Below, piece after piece: positions 1 to 12,815 of a DNA stretch of 64,000 nt (positions are counted from its first letter, which is position 1; every line of letters starts with the position of its first letter). A program made the position numbers and the translations under genes. The notes beneath the pieces are model-generated. The model saw nothing but the letters and a program-made list of their open reading frames with translations. It did not search any database and was not told the DNA's origin. The stretch is from a bacterium. GTDB taxonomy: Bacteria; T1Sed10-126. The stretch lies in NCBI GenBank assembly GCA_003554945.1, contig PWHN01000050.1:32066-96065 (forward strand). The letters are read 5' to 3'.

Positions 1-1831
1 CGACAACTTCACAGGCCATAACAGGTTCCAGAAGAGCTGGATTAGCCTGATTAAATCCTTTTTTAAATGCTTTGGATCCGGCTATTTTAAAAGCGTTTTC
101 ACTGCTGTCAACATCGTGGTGGCTGCCGTCGTAGAGATGAACTTTTAAGTCGTCTACCGGATATCCAGCCAATGGGCCCGACTCCATGGCTTCGACTATT
201 CCATCCTCAACAGCGGGAATAAATTCTTTAGGAATATTACCCCCTTTGATACTGTCTTCAAACTCAAACCCTTCACCACGCTCGAGGGGACTCATTTCAA
301 TTAAGACGTGCCCATACTGACCACGACCTCCCGACTGTTTAATGTATTCAGTCTCAACGTCTGCTTCAGAAGTAATGGTCTCTTTGTAAGCCACCTGGGG
401 CGCACCAACATTTGCGTCCACTTTGAATTCACGCAGTAAACGGTCTACAATCACCTCCAGGTGAAGTTCTCCCATACCGCTGATAATAGTCTGCCCGGTT
501 TCCTGATCAATTTCCATGACAAAAGTTGGATCTTCTTCAGCCAGTTTACGCAGTGAATCAGAGAGTTTTTCCTGCTCGGCCTGCGAATGTGGTTCAATAG
601 CAACACTAATAACCGGCTCGGGGAACTCCATCTCTTCCAGTATGATAGGTGACTCCGTGTCAGTAAGCGTATCTCCCGTTTTAGTATCATCAAGTCCAAC
701 GGCAGCCGCTATATCACCGGCATAAATGATATCCCTTTCCTCACGGTCGTCGGCATGCATTTGAACTATTCTACTAATTCTTTCCCGTTCACCGGTCCGT
801 GGGTTAAGAACATATGAGCCGGCCTCAAGAGTACCGCTGTAACAACGGAAGAAAGTTAACTTACCAATATAAGGGTCAGTAACAATTTTAAAAGCAATTG
901 CCGTAAACGGCTCCGAGTCAGAAGCCTGTCGGGTTTCAGTCTCGTCCGTGTCGGGATTCATTCCCTCAACGGATGGAACATCTACCGGCGACGGCAAGAA
1001 ATCAACAACTGCATCAATTAGCGTCTGAATTCCGGTGTTTTTAAGCGCGGAACCGGCATAAACAGGTAGCAACTCGTTTTTAAGCGTGCCAATTCTGATC
1101 ACACTTTTTAGCTCTTCGATCGTAATCTCTTCGTCTTCCAGATATTTTTCAAGCAGTTTGTCATCATACTCAACTACCCGTTCGACAAGCTCTTCACGCG
1201 CTCGCCGGGCACGATCCACCATATCTTCGGGTATGTCAATTTCTTCATAATCAGCGCCAAGTGTATCTTCTTTCCAGATCAGATATTTCATTTTGAGAAC
1301 ATCTATACAACCCTGGAAATTATCTTCGCTACCAACCGGGATTTGCAAAGGAAGTGGGTTGGCTCCCAGTCGTTCTTCCATTTGTTTTACAACACGATCA
1401 AAATTAGCGCCTATACGGTCCATCTTATTTACGAAAGCCATTCGCGGAACATTGTATTTATCGGCCTGACGCCAGACAGTTTCAGACTGTGGCTCCACAC
1501 CACCCACAGCGCAAAATACACCAATCATTCCGTCAAGCACACGCAGTGAGCGCTCCACTTCAATAGTGAAATCAACGTGACCCGGGGTATCAATAATGTT
1601 AATACGGTGATCATTCCAGTAACAGGTGGTAGCGGCGGAAGTAATGGTGATCCCGCGCTCCTTCTCCTGATCCATAAAATCCATTTCGGCTGCGCCCTCG
1701 TGGGTCTCTCCCATTTTGTGGATTTTACCCGAATAGTAGAGGATACGCTCAGTTACTGTTGTCTTACCGGCGTCAATATGTGCCGCCAGCCCTATGTTAC
1801 GAGTTTTTTCAAGTGATACGTCACGTCCCAA
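1..1831 (-). CDS. fusA: Elongation factor G, N-terminal ~610 residues (C-terminus outside window)
   Basis: Translocation GTPase of the ribosome. The reverse-strand reading begins [20 protein letters not shown] and contains the P-loop AHIDAGKT, the switch I/II segments RGITI and DTPGHVDF, and NKMD for guanine recognition, then domains II to IV. About 610 codons lie in the window; the family is near 690, so roughly 80 C-terminal residues are missing. Two TTG starts are possible. The one at 1831 sits 8 nt after GGAG, while the upstream TTG at 1837 is only 2 nt away, so 1831 is preferred. It follows rpsG by 38 bp, the classical str-operon order. Family assignment is certain. Confidence 0.97.
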   Translation of the reverse strand, partial: MGRDVSLEKTRNIGLAAHIDAGKTTVTERILYYSGKIHKMGETHEGAAEMDFMDQEKERGITITSAATTCYWNDHRINIIDTPGHVDFTIEVERSLRVLDGMIGVFCAVGGVEPQSETVWRQADKYNVPRMAFVNKMDRIGANFDRVVKQMEERLGANPLPLQIPVGSEDNFQGCIDVLKMKYLIWKEDTLGADYEEIDIPEDMVDRARRAREELVERVVEYDDKLLEKYLEDEEITIEELKSVIRIGTLKNELLPVYAGSALKNTGIQTLIDAVVDFLPSPVDVPSVEGMNPDTDETETRQASDSEPFTAIAFKIVTDPYIGKLTFFRCYSGTLEAGSYVLNPRTGERERISRIVQMHADDREERDIIYAGDIAAAVGLDDTKTGDTLTDTESPIILEEMEFPEPVISVAIEPHSQAEQEKLSDSLRKLAEEDPTFVMEIDQETGQTIISGMGELHLEVIVDRLLREFKVDANVGAPQVAYKETITSEADVETEYIKQSGGRGQYGHVLIEMSPLERGEGFEFEDSIKGGNIPKEFIPAVEDGIVEAMESGPLAGYPVDDLKVHLYDGSHHDVDSSENAFKIAGSKAFKKGFNQANPALLEPVMACEVV

Positions 1832-1869
1832 TTTCAACACTCCATTTTCTATGATGTATGATCAAAAAA

Positions 1870-2346
<477 letters not shown>

Positions 2347-2350
2347 TCAC

Positions 2351-2719
2351 TTACTCCTTTTTGGTTCCATATTTAGATCGCGCCTGTTTGCGGCCTTCAA
2401 CACCGGCGGTGTCCAGGGCGCCGCGAACCACCGTGTAGCGAATCCCGGGCAGATCTTTTACCCGGCCACCGCGAACCAGGACAATGTTGTGTTCCTGCAA
2501 ATTATGCCCTTCGCCGGGAATATAGGCAGTAACTTCATACCCGGATGTTAGCCGAACCCGCGCGACCTTACGAAGCGCGGAGTTAGGCTTCTTGGGGGTT
2601 GCGGTGTAAACTCTCGTACAGACACCACGCAACTGCGGTGAACCTTCAAGAGCCGGCGTTGCCTTCTTCTTTTTCTCCTGGTGCCGGCCTTTACGAACTA
2701 ACTGATTAATAGTTGGCAC
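2351..2719 (-). CDS. rpsL: 30S ribosomal protein S12
   Basis: Decoding-centre protein of the small subunit. At 122 residues it has the short bacterial form. The loop [11 protein letters not shown] carries Lys43 and [12 protein letters not shown] carries Lys88, the positions whose change gives streptomycin resistance, so the sequence is of the sensitive type. Asp89, the residue methylthiolated in many bacteria, is present. The start is GTG, about 10 nt after AGGGAG. It is the first gene after the promoter at 2754-2782, so rpsL-rpsG-fusA can be expressed separately from rpoBC. Confidence 0.98.
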   Translation of the reverse strand: MPTINQLVRKGRHQEKKKKATPALEGSPQLRGVCTRVYTATPKKPNSALRKVARVRLTSGYEVTAYIPGEGHNLQEHNIVLVRGGRVKDLPGIRYTVVRGALDTAGVEGRKQARSKYGTKKE

Positions 2720-2753
2720 TGTTTTGACACTCCCTTACCAAAATTGGCTGTAA

Positions 2754-2782
2754 ACTTTATCTATCGAAACTCTGTATGTCAA
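2754..2782 (-). promoter_or_regulatory. Housekeeping-type promoter for rpsL-rpsG-fusA
   Basis: On the minus strand TTGACA (2782-2777) is followed after exactly 17 nt by TAAAGT (2759-2754). It lies in the 79-bp gap between the rpoC stop and the rpsL start, which makes it a credible start point for the str operon. Confidence 0.8.
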
Positions 2783-2798
2783 CAAATTTTCCATTTTT

Positions 2799-5700
2799 TT
2801 AGGCCGAGGACGCCTCATCCTCAGCGGCCTCTTCAGCTTCGCTGGCCGCCTGGCGTGTATAAGACCGGGCCTTGTCCACGACTTCGCGCAGGTCTTTCTT
2901 GAACATGTCGCGATAAGTGTAATAGCCGGTTCCGGCCGGAATTAAGTGACCGGTAATAACATTTTCTTTCAACCCTTTAAGCTCGTCAACCTGACCGCGG
3001 GCAGCAGCGTCGGACAACACTCGCTTAGTATCCTGGAAGCTGGCCGACGAAATGAAGCTGTCGGTTCCGAGAGAAGCTTTTGTTATTCCCTGTAGAACAG
3101 GTGTAAAAGAGGCCGGCTCGCCACCATCTTCGGCTATTGTCTGGTTTATGCGCGAAAGACGATAACGATCGACCAGCTCGCCGGGCAGATACTGCGTGTC
3201 ACCGGAAGAGGTAATCATTACGCGACGCACCATCTGACGAACTATAAGTTCAATGTGCTTGTCATTTATAGCTACGCCCTGCTGACAATAAACCGTCTGA
3301 ATTTCCCGGACAAGATAATTTTGAAGCGCACGGACCCCTTTGATCCTGAGCAGGTCGTGAGGATTTATATAGCCCTCAGTCAGAGGCGTGCCCTCCTCAA
3401 TAGTCTCTCCGTCCCGGACCCGAACGTGAACGCCGGGTTTGATTCTATAAGATTTTGAATCCTCAGTTTCAGGATTGGTTATCTGAACAGTCCGAATACC
3501 TTTTTCCTCACGTTTTTCGGGTTTAATAAATTCGACCACGCCCGAAATTTCAGCTATATCAGCGCTCTGCTTAGTTCGCTTACGGGCCTCAAACAGGTCT
3601 TCCACCCGGGGCAAACCACCGGTGATGTCTTTCGTTTCAGCGGCTTCTTTAGGCATTTTGGCCAGAACCTGACCGGACTGAACTTCCTCGCCGTCTTCGA
3701 CGACAAGAATGGCATCATAGGGAAGATCGTAACGGCGGGTTGCCTTCTTTCCTTTACGTTTCAGGACAATGCTGGGGAACATTTTCCCCTGTTTGTCCTC
3801 GACGATTACATTGTTAATAAGTCCGGTAGTTTCATCAACTTCCTCCGACAACGTCCGGCCAACTTCAACGTCACGTAGATTTACTTCCCCGTCAAACTCA
3901 GCAATAATCAATTCGTTATAGGGGTCAATCTCAACATATCGTTCGCCAGACCGCACAACATCGCCAGGGTCAACCAGCACTTGCGAACCAATGTCAAGAC
4001 TGATCGCATAATCCGAACCAAGCACCCTTAAGGCATCTTCCTGGAGCATAACCACACCTTCGGAGCTGGCACAGACTTCTTGTTCGCCGTCTTCACCGTG
4101 ATAAACAGCAATCTGGTCGCCTTCATAGACCCAGAGTCCTTCAAAAACAACCGGTTCAATCTCGCCTTCTTCAGGTTCAAGAGAAATTTCCTGCTGGATC
4201 TTGCGAACTCTCATCTCCGATTCCGCCAGCGCCACCAGCTCCTCTTCACCGTCAGCACGTGTATACTCGACGGCATTCTCCGGAACAGATTCAACAAATA
4301 TGTCATTCTCAGCTTCCACAGCATGTTCCCCACCACCGGCGGCCGTCCCTCCGGTGTGGAAGGTTCTCATGGTTAGCTGGGTTCCCGGTTCGCCAATTGA
4401 TTCGGCGGCAATTATTCCAACCGGCTCGCCAATATCAACCATTTTCCGTGTCGACAGGTCACGCCCGTAACAACGAGCACAGACACCATCTTCGGATTCA
4501 CAGGTGAGTAAACTTCTGATCTTGATTGAATCGAACCCGCAATCTTCTATTCTGCGGGCCTGTGGCTCCTCGATCATCTCATCCTCAGCGACAATCAGCT
4601 CACCCGTTTGGGGATGTTTTATGTCTTCGCGAGCAATTCGCCCGAGAATTCTATCATACAGATTCTCAAGGATTTCATCACTGGAGCGGATCGGGCCGAT
4701 TTCAACTCCTTGCAGAGTTTCACAATCTTCCTCAACAATCCGACAACTCTGTGCGACGTCAGCAAGCCGGCGAGTCAGGTAGCCGGCATCAGCCGTCTTC
4801 AGAGCAGTGTCAGCCAAACCTTTTCTGGCACCGTGAGTTGAGATGAAGTATTCCATCACAGAAAGCCCCTCACGAAAGCTTGACTTAATCGGAAGCTCAA
4901 TAATCTTACCACTGGGTTTTGCCATGAGCCCGCGCATGCCGGCAAGCTGCCTGAGCTGTTCCTCGGAGCCCCGAGCTCCAGAATTTGCCATCATGTAAAC
5001 GGGATTGAGACCGTCCTGGTCGTCGCTCATCTCTTCTAATAACGCATCACTAACATCTTGAGTGATTTGGTGCCAAACGTTAATAACCCGGTTGTATTTT
5101 TCTTCTGCAACCAGCTCCCCGGCTTCATACTGATCATTAATCTCCTCAACCTGCTTGTCGCCCTGTTCGATCAACCTTTTCTTTTCAGGTATCTCAAACA
5201 TGTCCTGGTAACCAATCGAACAGCCCATTAAAGTCGACTCGTGGTAACCCACCTCTTTAAAGTCGTCCAGCATATGAACTGCTCTGTAGGTTCCTTCCTC
5301 CTCGACAACTTCAGCAACAAGATCGGCAAGTCTCCCCTCATTAAATTCATAGTTACGATACCCGAAACTGTCGGGTAGAATTTCGTTAAAAAAGACACGA
5401 CCCGGAGTCGTAACATATTTTTCTCCGTAAATTCGGTAAATAATCGGGGTGTGTAGACCAACCCGCCCCTCTTCATAGGCCCATTTTACCTGGCTGGATT
5501 GAGAAAACTTGTGTTCTAGTTCTTGAAGTTCATCCAGATCTACATCGTAAGGTTCACGGGTCAGGTAGTTCAGCCCGATAACCATGTCCTGAGTTGGAAC
5601 ACTAACAGCTCCACCGTGGGCCGGCGAGAGCAAATTATTGGTGCTGAGCATCAGAACGCGAGCCTCAATTTGAGCCGTTTTGGAAAGTGGCACGTGAACA

Positions 5701-7193
5701 GCCATCTGGTCGCCATCAAAGTCAGCATTAAAAGGCGGACAGGCGAGCGGATGCAGACGAATAGAATGACCTTCAGTAAGAACTGGTTCATAGGCCTGTA
5801 TTCCCAGCCTGTGAAGAGTGGGCGCACGGTTTATCATAACCGGGTGGCCCTTGATTACCTCTTCAAGAGCGTCCCAGACTTCAGGTTCTTCCCGCTCAAT
5901 CATTTTTTTGGCCGACTTAATGCTGGAAGCGACGTTATCATTGACCAGCCGCTGCATAATAAATGGTTTGAAGAGCTCAACGGCCATTTTCTTAGGCAAA
6001 CCACACTGGTTAAATTTCAGTTCCGGACCGTTAACAATTACTGCACGACCCGAGTAATCTACCCGTTTCCCAAGTAGATTCTGGCGGAATCGACCTTGCT
6101 TACCTTTAAGCAAATCTGTTAGAGATTTGAGAGGACGATTGTTTGGTCCGCGAACGGGACGTTCAACCCGCGAATTATCAATGAGAGAATCAACAGCTTC
6201 CTGAAGCATTCGCTTTTCATTACGAATAATAATGTCAGGAGTCCGCAATTCCATCAATTTTTTTAACCGGTTGTTTCGATTAATCACACGCCGATAGAGG
6301 TCATTGACATCCGAAGTTGCAAAACGACCGCGCTCGAGCTGGATCATCGGCCTTAAGTCGGGTGGCAGGACCGGTAGAACTTCAAGCGTCATATTGTTAG
6401 GATCTAATCCAGAGTCGTAAAACCCTTTCAAAGCCCGGAGTCGGCGAATAAGTTTCCTGTTTTTCTGCTTGATTTTAGTCCGACCGCGCGAACTTTTTTT
6501 CTGAAGCTCAAGCTCCTCTTCAATAGCTTTTATTTCCGCTTCAAGATCAAGATCATCAAGCAGATACTGTATAGCTTCCGCGCCCATGTCAGCTTTAAAA
6601 CGGTTGCTATACTCCTCCCGGGCACGTTGATACTCCTGTTCACTCAATAGCTCCTTCTGTTTTAACTCAGTATCGCCGGGATCGAGAACAGCATAACTTT
6701 CAAAGTAAACAATCTTTTCCAGGTCCTTAATACGCATGTCTAAAACTAAACTTAACTTAGAGGGGATCCCCTTGAGAAACCAGATGTGAGTCACCGGAGA
6801 CATCAGGTTGATGTGGCCCATACGAACGCGGCGAACTTTAGAACGCGAAATTTCTACACCACATTTATCACAGACCACACCGGCATATTTTTTACTCTTA
6901 TATTTACCACAGAAACACTCCCAATCCCTTGTCGGCCCAAAAATCTTTTCGCAGAACAGGCCGCCCCGTTCAGGACGCAGGGAGCGATAATTTATGGTTT
7001 CAGGCTCCTCAACTTCGCCGCTTGAAATATCAAGCACACGGTCGGGAGCCATCAAACCAATACTAATATGATCGAACTCGGAGAAAAAATCGTCAGCATA
7101 AGCTCCAGAGTCGTCGCTGTCTCCAAGCAGTCCGCTGTCCGTTAACTGGCTACTTCCGATTGTCTCCGCATCGGATTGTGATTCTTTAGCCAA
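2799..7193 (-). CDS. rpoC: RNA polymerase beta' subunit
   Basis: Catalytic large subunit of RNA polymerase. The N-terminal zinc site uses Cys93, 95, 108 and 111; the catalytic magnesium loop NADFDGDQM is at about 489-497; the second zinc cluster falls in [11 protein letters not shown]. At 1464 residues it is long compared with about 1200 in Bacillus. The extra length is mostly a stretch of about 235 residues between TMRTFHTGG and [15 protein letters not shown] (about 950-1189), the trigger-loop position where proteobacterial enzymes carry an SI3-type insertion. An acidic, serine-rich N-terminal tail of about 35 residues is also present. The start is TTG, 7 nt after AGAGGTG, 25 bp behind rpoB. 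Confidence 0.98.
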   Translation of the reverse strand: MAKESQSDAETIGSSQLTDSGLLGDSDDSGAYADDFFSEFDHISIGLMAPDRVLDISSGEVEEPETINYRSLRPERGGLFCEKIFGPTRDWECFCGKYKSKKYAGVVCDKCGVEISRSKVRRVRMGHINLMSPVTHIWFLKGIPSKLSLVLDMRIKDLEKIVYFESYAVLDPGDTELKQKELLSEQEYQRAREEYSNRFKADMGAEAIQYLLDDLDLEAEIKAIEEELELQKKSSRGRTKIKQKNRKLIRRLRALKGFYDSGLDPNNMTLEVLPVLPPDLRPMIQLERGRFATSDVNDLYRRVINRNNRLKKLMELRTPDIIIRNEKRMLQEAVDSLIDNSRVERPVRGPNNRPLKSLTDLLKGKQGRFRQNLLGKRVDYSGRAVIVNGPELKFNQCGLPKKMAVELFKPFIMQRLVNDNVASSIKSAKKMIEREEPEVWDALEEVIKGHPVMINRAPTLHRLGIQAYEPVLTEGHSIRLHPLACPPFNADFDGDQMAVHVPLSKTAQIEARVLMLSTNNLLSPAHGGAVSVPTQDMVIGLNYLTREPYDVDLDELQELEHKFSQSSQVKWAYEEGRVGLHTPIIYRIYGEKYVTTPGRVFFNEILPDSFGYRNYEFNEGRLADLVAEVVEEEGTYRAVHMLDDFKEVGYHESTLMGCSIGYQDMFEIPEKKRLIEQGDKQVEEINDQYEAGELVAEEKYNRVINVWHQITQDVSDALLEEMSDDQDGLNPVYMMANSGARGSEEQLRQLAGMRGLMAKPSGKIIELPIKSSFREGLSVMEYFISTHGARKGLADTALKTADAGYLTRRLADVAQSCRIVEEDCETLQGVEIGPIRSSDEILENLYDRILGRIAREDIKHPQTGELIVAEDEMIEEPQARRIEDCGFDSIKIRSLLTCESEDGVCARCYGRDLSTRKMVDIGEPVGIIAAESIGEPGTQLTMRTFHTGGTAAGGGEHAVEAENDIFVESVPENAVEYTRADGEEELVALAESEMRVRKIQQEISLEPEEGEIEPVVFEGLWVYEGDQIAVYHGEDGEQEVCASSEGVVMLQEDALRVLGSDYAISLDIGSQVLVDPGDVVRSGERYVEIDPYNELIIAEFDGEVNLRDVEVGRTLSEEVDETTGLINNVIVEDKQGKMFPSIVLKRKGKKATRRYDLPYDAILVVEDGEEVQSGQVLAKMPKEAAETKDITGGLPRVEDLFEARKRTKQSADIAEISGVVEFIKPEKREEKGIRTVQITNPETEDSKSYRIKPGVHVRVRDGETIEEGTPLTEGYINPHDLLRIKGVRALQNYLVREIQTVYCQQGVAINDKHIELIVRQMVRRVMITSSGDTQYLPGELVDRYRLSRINQTIAEDGGEPASFTPVLQGITKASLGTDSFISSASFQDTKRVLSDAAARGQVDELKGLKENVITGHLIPAGTGYYTYRDMFKKDLREVVDKARSYTRQAASEAEEAAEDEASSA

Positions 7194-7218
7194 GGTAAAA
7201 CACCTCTAAATTAGATTA

Positions 7219-10200
7219 TTATTCAGTGACCATTTCATCGATATTAAGCTCGCGATCTTTTTCGTCAAAGACACGAATGTCCAGCCCCAGACCCTGCATT
7301 TCCTTCAACAGAACGTTAAAGGACTCGGGCACCCCGGGGACGAAACTCTCTTCGCCTTTGACAATAGACGCGTATGTTCGTGAACGCCCACTCACATCGT
7401 CACTTTTTACCGTAAGAAATTCGCGTAACGTATGAGCAGCTCCATATGCTTCAAGCGCCCAAACTTCCATTTCCCCTAATCGCTGACCGCCAAACTGAGC
7501 TTTACCACCAAGCGGTTGCTGCGTAACCAGGGAGTATGGTCCAATAGAGCGGGCGTGCACTTTGTCTTCGGCAAGATGTTCAAGTTTCATAATATGCATG
7601 TTGCCGATTGTAACTTTTTGATCAAAATAATCGCCTGTGCGACCGTCGCGAAGGGGAACTTTGCCATCGCGTGGGTAGCCTGCTTCTTCAAGAATATCAG
7701 CGATATCTTCGTCAGTTGGGCCTTCAAATACGGGCGCGATTACCCTGTACCCAAGTTCCTCCAGGGCCAGTGTCAGGTGAGTTTCAAGGACCTGGCCAAG
7801 GTTCATCCGACTGGGAACACCGAGTGGATTAAGCACTACATCCACCGGCTCACCCGCTTCAGTAAACGGCATGTCTTCTTTGGGGAGAATTTTAGATATT
7901 ACCCCTTTGTTACCGTGCCGACCGGCTAATTTGTCACCAACACCAATTTTACGCTTGTCAGCGACATAAACCTTAACTTTCTTCTCAACTCCCGCTTCTA
8001 AATCGTCGTTGTTCTCACGACTGAACTCTTTAACATCCACAACTACACCTTTTGTTCCGTGTGGCACCGTTAAAGAGGTGTCCTTAACATCTTTGGCTTT
8101 TTCGCCAAAAATAGAATGGAGAAGCTTATACTCAGGCGAGAGATCTACATGACTCTTTGGCGTTACCTTACCAACCAGCAAATCACCGGGTTCAACATAA
8201 CTTCCAATTTTTATTATCCCTTCGTCGTCAAGATCACGCAGGGCCTGCTTGCTCTGGCTGGGAATATCGCGGGTAATTTCTTCTTTACCCACTTTAGTCT
8301 CACGCGCAGCTATTTCAAGTTCTTCGATATGAATCGAAGTGAATACATCCTCAGTAACCAGCCGTTCAGAGACAAGAATAGCGTCCTCAAAGTTATAACC
8401 TTCCCAGGGCATGAAAGCAACTTTAACGTCGCGACCAAGGGCAAGTTCGCCCTGGCTTGTTGCCGGGCCGTCTGCCAGAACCGAACCGGCCTCAACCTTA
8501 TCTCCAATGTCAACTATGGGAGTCTGATTAAAGCACATCCCCTGATTCGAACGTTTATATTTCATCAAGGGATAAATATCTATCCGGTTTTCACCGGCCT
8601 CAGCAATTATCTCTCCTGTTTGTTTATCAATCTGGTCTTCCTCTAACTCTTCATCAACTTCAACCCAGATCCGGCGTGAGTCACACTTTACAACCTCACC
8701 GTCGCGCTGCGCCACAACAACAGATCCACTGTCACGAGCAGCTTTTCCTTCTACTCCAGTAGCAACCATAGATCGCTTCGTATTGACCAACGGAACCGCT
8801 TGACGCTGCATGTTTGAACCCATCAGCGCCCGATTGGCGTCATCATTTTCGAGAAATGGAATGCAGGAGGTAGAGATACTGACAATCTGCCGCGGCGATA
8901 CGTCAATATAATCAATTTCGCCACGGTGAACAAGTTCAAACTCATCGGCGCTCCTGGCTCTAATTAGCTCTTTAGTAAACTCACCTTTATCATTAGTTTC
9001 AGTTCCAGCAGCGGCTATATTCGCCTGGTCCTCCTCATCAGCGTCCAGAAAGACTATCTCATCTGTAACCTTACCATCTTTCACAACCCGGTACGGGGTT
9101 TCAAGAAAACCCAGATCATTGACGCGGGCAAAAGTGGCCAGACTAACAATCAATCCAATATTCGGTCCCTCAGGAGTTTCAATAGGACATATGCGGCCAT
9201 AATGTGTGTGGTGGACGTCACGGACATCAAACCCGGCTCTTTCCCGGGAAAGACCGCCCGGACCAAGCGCCGACAGACGACGCTTATGAGTGAGCTCGTC
9301 AAGCGGGTTTGTCTGATCCATAAACTGGCTCAGTGAGCCAGTTCCAAAAAACTCCTGCAAATCCGCAGTGAGCGGCTTGATGTTAATCAAGCGGGCCGGG
9401 GTTGGCCGCTCATCGTCTTGAACGTGCATATTGAGTTTGTCTTCAATACTGCGTTCAACGCGGCTTAAACCAGTTTTAGTCTGTTGATAAAGAAGCTCAC
9501 CTATGGTCCTCACGCGTCGGTTTGAAAGGTGATCAATGTCGTCAATCTCACCGTCACCGTCAGCTATCTTTATGAAATACTCAAAAATAGCAAGTATATC
9601 CTCGGGGGAAAGGGTTCGTTCCTGGAGGTCTTCCTCCTCTAATCCTTTATGCCCCAGCTTTTTGTTTATTTTGAAGCGTCCCACCCGTTCAAGATCAATT
9701 CGATCTTCATCAAAAAAAGCTCCATAAATATATTCACGGGCGTTTTCAACGCTGTATGGGTCATTAGGCCGAAGTAACTTAAACAATCGTTTGAAGGCCT
9801 CGTCCGGCTCGGTTGTCGGGTCTTTGGCCAGAGTATTTAAGATGACCGGATTGATCTGATCTTCGCGATCTACAATCTTAATCTCATCGTAACCCAGATC
9901 CTGCATATCTCGAACAACTTTTTTGTCAATTCGCTGTCCTGCAGGATGGACAATATTATACTGAGGACCGGTTTCCTCTTCCTCTTCTTCAGCCTCCCCC
10001 TCTTCTTCGGCTTCATCTTCCTCGACTGTTTCCGTCTCCACAACTTCTTCCAGTATAGGTTCGGCAAGATACTCAAAAATTAACGAGTCACCGCCATCAA
10101 CCGAAACAACTTTTGTGTCGTAAAAATGTTCAACTATGTCTTCGTTCGTCGGCATTATGTAATCCGACTCGGGATCCTCGGGATCTTCAGGGAGAATACG

Positions 10201-10800
10201 CAGGAAGGTAGTCGATTCAATACGCCGCTCACGGTCTATACTAATTTTCATGCGGTGGCGCGCATCAATATCAATAGTTACCCAGGTTCCTATGTAAGGA
10301 ACAATTTTACAGGTAAATCGTTCCTTAGAATCGTCGTAATCGTAAATTACACCTGGCGAACGAATAAGTTGACTGGTAATTATACGCTCGGTGCCATTAA
10401 CAACGAACGATCCCGTAGGAGTCATATAAGGGTAATCACCAAGAAAGACGTCCTCTTCGATTATCTCGCCGGTATCCTTAAAAATCAGTCGCATACGTGC
10501 CGTGATGGGTACGGAGTAAGTAATTCCTCGTTCCTTACACTCCTGTGGAGTATGCTCGACTTCACCTACTTCATATTGCTCGTATTCAAGGGAGATTTCG
10601 TCATTTTCGATTGGGAAGGTGGACTGCAGAGCATCTTCAAAACCCTGTCTTTTGCGCTCCTCAGGAGCAACGTCCGGCTGTAGAAACCAGTCGTAATGTC
10701 GCCGCTGAATACGCAACAGATCGCCTTCCTCATGTACTTCCTCCAGAGAACTAAAATCGAGAACGTCCTCACCTTCGCGCTTCCACTGGTCAATTACCAT
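7219..10800 (-). CDS. rpoB: RNA polymerase beta subunit
   Basis: Second large subunit of RNA polymerase, 1193 residues. The rifampicin region [15 protein letters not shown] followed by [14 protein letters not shown] has the sensitive residues Asp, His and Ser at the classic positions. Near residues 248-278 there is a low-complexity, almost purely Glu/Asp insertion (DNA about 9967-10059) that is not part of the conserved core. The ATG start has a strong AGGAGG 9 nt upstream. Transcribed with rpoC (25-bp gap) and separated from rplL by 99 bp containing a hairpin. Confidence 0.98.
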   Translation of the reverse strand: MVIDQWKREGEDVLDFSSLEEVHEEGDLLRIQRRHYDWFLQPDVAPEERKRQGFEDALQSTFPIENDEISLEYEQYEVGEVEHTPQECKERGITYSVPITARMRLIFKDTGEIIEEDVFLGDYPYMTPTGSFVVNGTERIITSQLIRSPGVIYDYDDSKERFTCKIVPYIGTWVTIDIDARHRMKISIDRERRIESTTFLRILPEDPEDPESDYIMPTNEDIVEHFYDTKVVSVDGGDSLIFEYLAEPILEEVVETETVEEDEAEEEGEAEEEEEETGPQYNIVHPAGQRIDKKVVRDMQDLGYDEIKIVDREDQINPVILNTLAKDPTTEPDEAFKRLFKLLRPNDPYSVENAREYIYGAFFDEDRIDLERVGRFKINKKLGHKGLEEEDLQERTLSPEDILAIFEYFIKIADGDGEIDDIDHLSNRRVRTIGELLYQQTKTGLSRVERSIEDKLNMHVQDDERPTPARLINIKPLTADLQEFFGTGSLSQFMDQTNPLDELTHKRRLSALGPGGLSRERAGFDVRDVHHTHYGRICPIETPEGPNIGLIVSLATFARVNDLGFLETPYRVVKDGKVTDEIVFLDADEEDQANIAAAGTETNDKGEFTKELIRARSADEFELVHRGEIDYIDVSPRQIVSISTSCIPFLENDDANRALMGSNMQRQAVPLVNTKRSMVATGVEGKAARDSGSVVVAQRDGEVVKCDSRRIWVEVDEELEEDQIDKQTGEIIAEAGENRIDIYPLMKYKRSNQGMCFNQTPIVDIGDKVEAGSVLADGPATSQGELALGRDVKVAFMPWEGYNFEDAILVSERLVTEDVFTSIHIEELEIAARETKVGKEEITRDIPSQSKQALRDLDDEGIIKIGSYVEPGDLLVGKVTPKSHVDLSPEYKLLHSIFGEKAKDVKDTSLTVPHGTKGVVVDVKEFSRENNDDLEAGVEKKVKVYVADKRKIGVGDKLAGRHGNKGVISKILPKEDMPFTEAGEPVDVVLNPLGVPSRMNLGQVLETHLTLALEELGYRVIAPVFEGPTDEDIADILEEAGYPRDGKVPLRDGRTGDYFDQKVTIGNMHIMKLEHLAEDKVHARSIGPYSLVTQQPLGGKAQFGGQRLGEMEVWALEAYGAAHTLREFLTVKSDDVSGRSRTYASIVKGEESFVPGVPESFNVLLKEMQGLGLDIRVFDEKDRELNIDEMVTE

Positions 10801-10824
10801 ACTACGTAACCTCCTACGGGTACA

Positions 10825-10856
10825 CAGGAATAATATCCAACCATGGATATATCCTG
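10825..10856 (-). promoter_or_regulatory. Nested hairpin in the rplL-rpoB gap, possible attenuator
   Basis: On the minus strand an outer CAGGA/TCCTG pair encloses ATATCC/GGATAT around a short loop. It lies between rplL and the rpoB ribosome site, where many bacteria partly attenuate transcription to lower rpoBC output. There is no run of T after it, so it is not a clear intrinsic terminator. Regulatory role is inferred. Confidence 0.4.
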
Positions 10857-10899
10857 ATTATTAATCTGAGTCCGTTTACAGCCAGGCCAACAACCTGTG

Positions 10900-11286
10900 T
10901 TACTTAAGTTCAACCGTGGCGCCGGCGGCCTCAAGCTGTTCTTTAATTTCTTCGGCGTCCTCGCGAGCGAGACTTTCTTTAACTGCGTTGGGGGCTTCCT
11001 CAACGAGCTGTTTAGCCTCTTTTAGGCCGAGGTCCGTAATAGCACGCACCTCTTTAATAACCTGGATCTTGCTGTCGCCAAAATCAGCGAGAACGACGTC
11101 AACCATGCTGTCACCTTCGTCTTCTTCTTCGTCGGCTCCAGCCGCTGGTACCGCTGCAACAGCACCTGCCATCGCTCCGGCTTCAACATCAAATCGTTCT
11201 TCAATTTCTTCCACGAGTTCAGACAGTTCTAAAACTGTCATCTCCTCAATAGAATCAATAATTTCATCTTTACTCAACGTAGCCAT
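10900..11286 (-). CDS. rplL: 50S ribosomal protein L7/L12
   Basis: Multimeric stalk protein that recruits translation GTPases. The product (128 residues from the chosen start) has the N-terminal dimerisation segment [10 protein letters not shown], an Ala-rich hinge, and the C-terminal domain with [17 protein letters not shown] and the terminal GATVELK. The ATG at 11286 is chosen because AGGAGG lies 10 nt upstream; an in-frame GTG at 11295 is too close to that site. It follows rplJ by 5 bp. The C-terminal domain is more acidic than usual. Confidence 0.96.
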   Translation of the reverse strand: MATLSKDEIIDSIEEMTVLELSELVEEIEERFDVEAGAMAGAVAAVPAAGADEEEDEGDSMVDVVLADFGDSKIQVIKEVRAITDLGLKEAKQLVEEAPNAVKESLAREDAEEIKEQLEAAGATVELK

Positions 11287-11291
11287 CAAAC

Positions 11292-12089
11292 TCACTCCTC
11301 CTGATCTTCTTTTTGATTTTTAACTTGGTTCAACAGATTAGTCAATTTAACTATCGGATTCTTCAAATATTGTGCAAGCTTCTGTAGCGGTGAATTAAGC
11401 CCCATTGCCACACTGGTTAGCAGTTCGTGGCGCGAAGGCAACTCCGCTATGCGTTCCATCTCTTCAGCATCAAAAAACTCCCGATCAATAATACCCGCCT
11501 TCAACTGAGGATTTTCATACTCTTCCTGAAACTCAACAATGACTTCAGCCATGCGACTCAAATTGCTATCCCCAAAAACAATCGCTGTATTTCCTTTCAG
11601 AAGAGCATCCACCTTATCCAGTAGACCGTTGCCTTTTTCCGAAAGCTCCAAACTTTCAGCAGCACTGCCACCGGCAAGTTCTTCAGCCGAGTCCAGTATT
11701 TTCTCAGCCATGGCGGGCCCAATCCCGGAGATATCCTGAAGTCCTTCCTGGCCGGTTTCTATTACCTCAGCAACGCTTTCCAGACCGGCTTCTGCAAGTG
11801 TTTCGGCCTTGGACGGGCCAACCCCCTCGAGGTCAGTTAACTCCGGCGTATCTTCCGATTCGTCAGCAGCGGCCTCCACCGGATCCGAATCGCCCACCTG
11901 TGCGAAAGCCCGGCGGGCCAGCCGGTTTTTTACAACGTGAAAACTGGCATCGTTTTCATAAAGTTCCCGCCTCAGCTTCTCCGTCTCTTCGACCGTCATC
12001 CCTCTAAAATTGGTAAAAACCATGTAACTATTATCTTCAATCAGGGTCTGTAGTTCTTCAACCCATTCAACTTTTCGCGCTTTTACCAT
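11292..12089 (-). CDS. rplJ: 50S ribosomal protein L10 with inserted helix-hairpin-helix domain
   Basis: Base of the ribosomal stalk. Residues 1-66 match L10 ([12 protein letters not shown]) and residues 155-265 resume it ([19 protein letters not shown]). Between them, about 67-150, lies an extra module with two helix-hairpin-helix signatures, [16 protein letters not shown] and [12 protein letters not shown], preceded by an acidic linker. L10 is normally about 165-175 residues; this one is 265. The reading frame is continuous through the insertion. The gap to rplA is only 24 bp, so the autoregulatory L10 leader found upstream of rplJ in many Firmicutes has no room here. The role of the insert is unknown. 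Confidence 0.95.
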   Translation of the reverse strand: MVKARKVEWVEELQTLIEDNSYMVFTNFRGMTVEETEKLRRELYENDASFHVVKNRLARRAFAQVGDSDPVEAAADESEDTPELTDLEGVGPSKAETLAEAGLESVAEVIETGQEGLQDISGIGPAMAEKILDSAEELAGGSAAESLELSEKGNGLLDKVDALLKGNTAIVFGDSNLSRMAEVIVEFQEEYENPQLKAGIIDREFFDAEEMERIAELPSRHELLTSVAMGLNSPLQKLAQYLKNPIVKLTNLLNQVKNQKEDQEE

Positions 12090-12113
12090 CGTCTTTTTAC
12101 CTCCCTAACTCGG

Positions 12114-12815
12114 TTACGCCAGTTCCCAGGCCGCGGCGGGATCAATCTCTATCCCCGGCGACATGGAGGAGGCCAGCGTAATGGAATCTATGTATTGCCC
12201 GCGTGAAATTCCGGGCGGTTTTTCTTCAATAACAAATTTAAGGACAGCTTTCAGGTTGTCAGCCAGAGCAGAATCATCCATCTCATCAGTTCCCACAGGA
12301 GCATGAATTATCCCCTGACTGTCGTTACGAAGCTCGACCTGCCCTTGCTTTATTTTTTCAACAGCATCAGCCACATCGAAAGTAACGGTACCGGCCTTGT
12401 TGTTCGGCATTAGCCCTCGAGGACCCAACACAGGTCCCAATTGACCAACCTCACCCATCATATCTGGTGTTGCAACAGCCGCGTCAAAATCAAGCCAGCC
12501 GTCTGCAACCTTTTCAATCAGTTCTTCGTCACCGACAACGTCGGCGCCAGCATCCTCGGCCTCTTTCTGTTTCTCACCGGAAGCAAATATAATCACTTTT
12601 GTTTCCTGACCGGTTCCGGCGGGCAAAACAATAGACCTACGTATTTGCTGATCTGCCTGAGTCGGGTCAATGTTCAACTTGACGTGACACTCGATGGTTT
12701 CAACAAAGTTGGCCGTCGCTGCCTCTTTGACCGCTTCAATTCCAGCCTCAACACCCAGCCGGTCCGCGGACATTTGCTCTTTCAAATCAACGTATCTTTT
12801 GCTTCTAACAGTCAT
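12114..12815 (-). CDS. rplA: 50S ribosomal protein L1
   Basis: L1 stalk protein, 233 residues, full length. Recognisable segments are [19 protein letters not shown], the RNA-binding signature, and the C-terminal [20 protein letters not shown]. The ATG start overlaps the rplK stop by 4 bp, implying translational coupling. L1 commonly represses translation of the L11-L1 message; no target was checked here. Confidence 0.97.
   Translation of the reverse strand: MTVRSKRYVDLKEQMSADRLGVEAGIEAVKEAATANFVETIECHVKLNIDPTQADQQIRRSIVLPAGTGQETKVIIFASGEKQKEAEDAGADVVGDEELIEKVADGWLDFDAAVATPDMMGEVGQLGPVLGPRGLMPNNKAGTVTFDVADAVEKIKQGQVELRNDSQGIIHAPVGTDEMDDSALADNLKAVLKFVIEEKPPGISRGQYIDSITLASSMSPGIEIDPAAAWELA

Noticed and set aside
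5523-6077. 184-codon open reading on the plus strand across rpoC
   Set aside because: Antisense shadow of a conserved gene, with no ribosome site and no protein-like pattern; the same applies to the 176-codon reading at 8116-8646 in rpoB.
12090-12113. L10 autoregulatory leader between rplA and rplJ
   Set aside because: Only 24 bp are available; too short for the leader.
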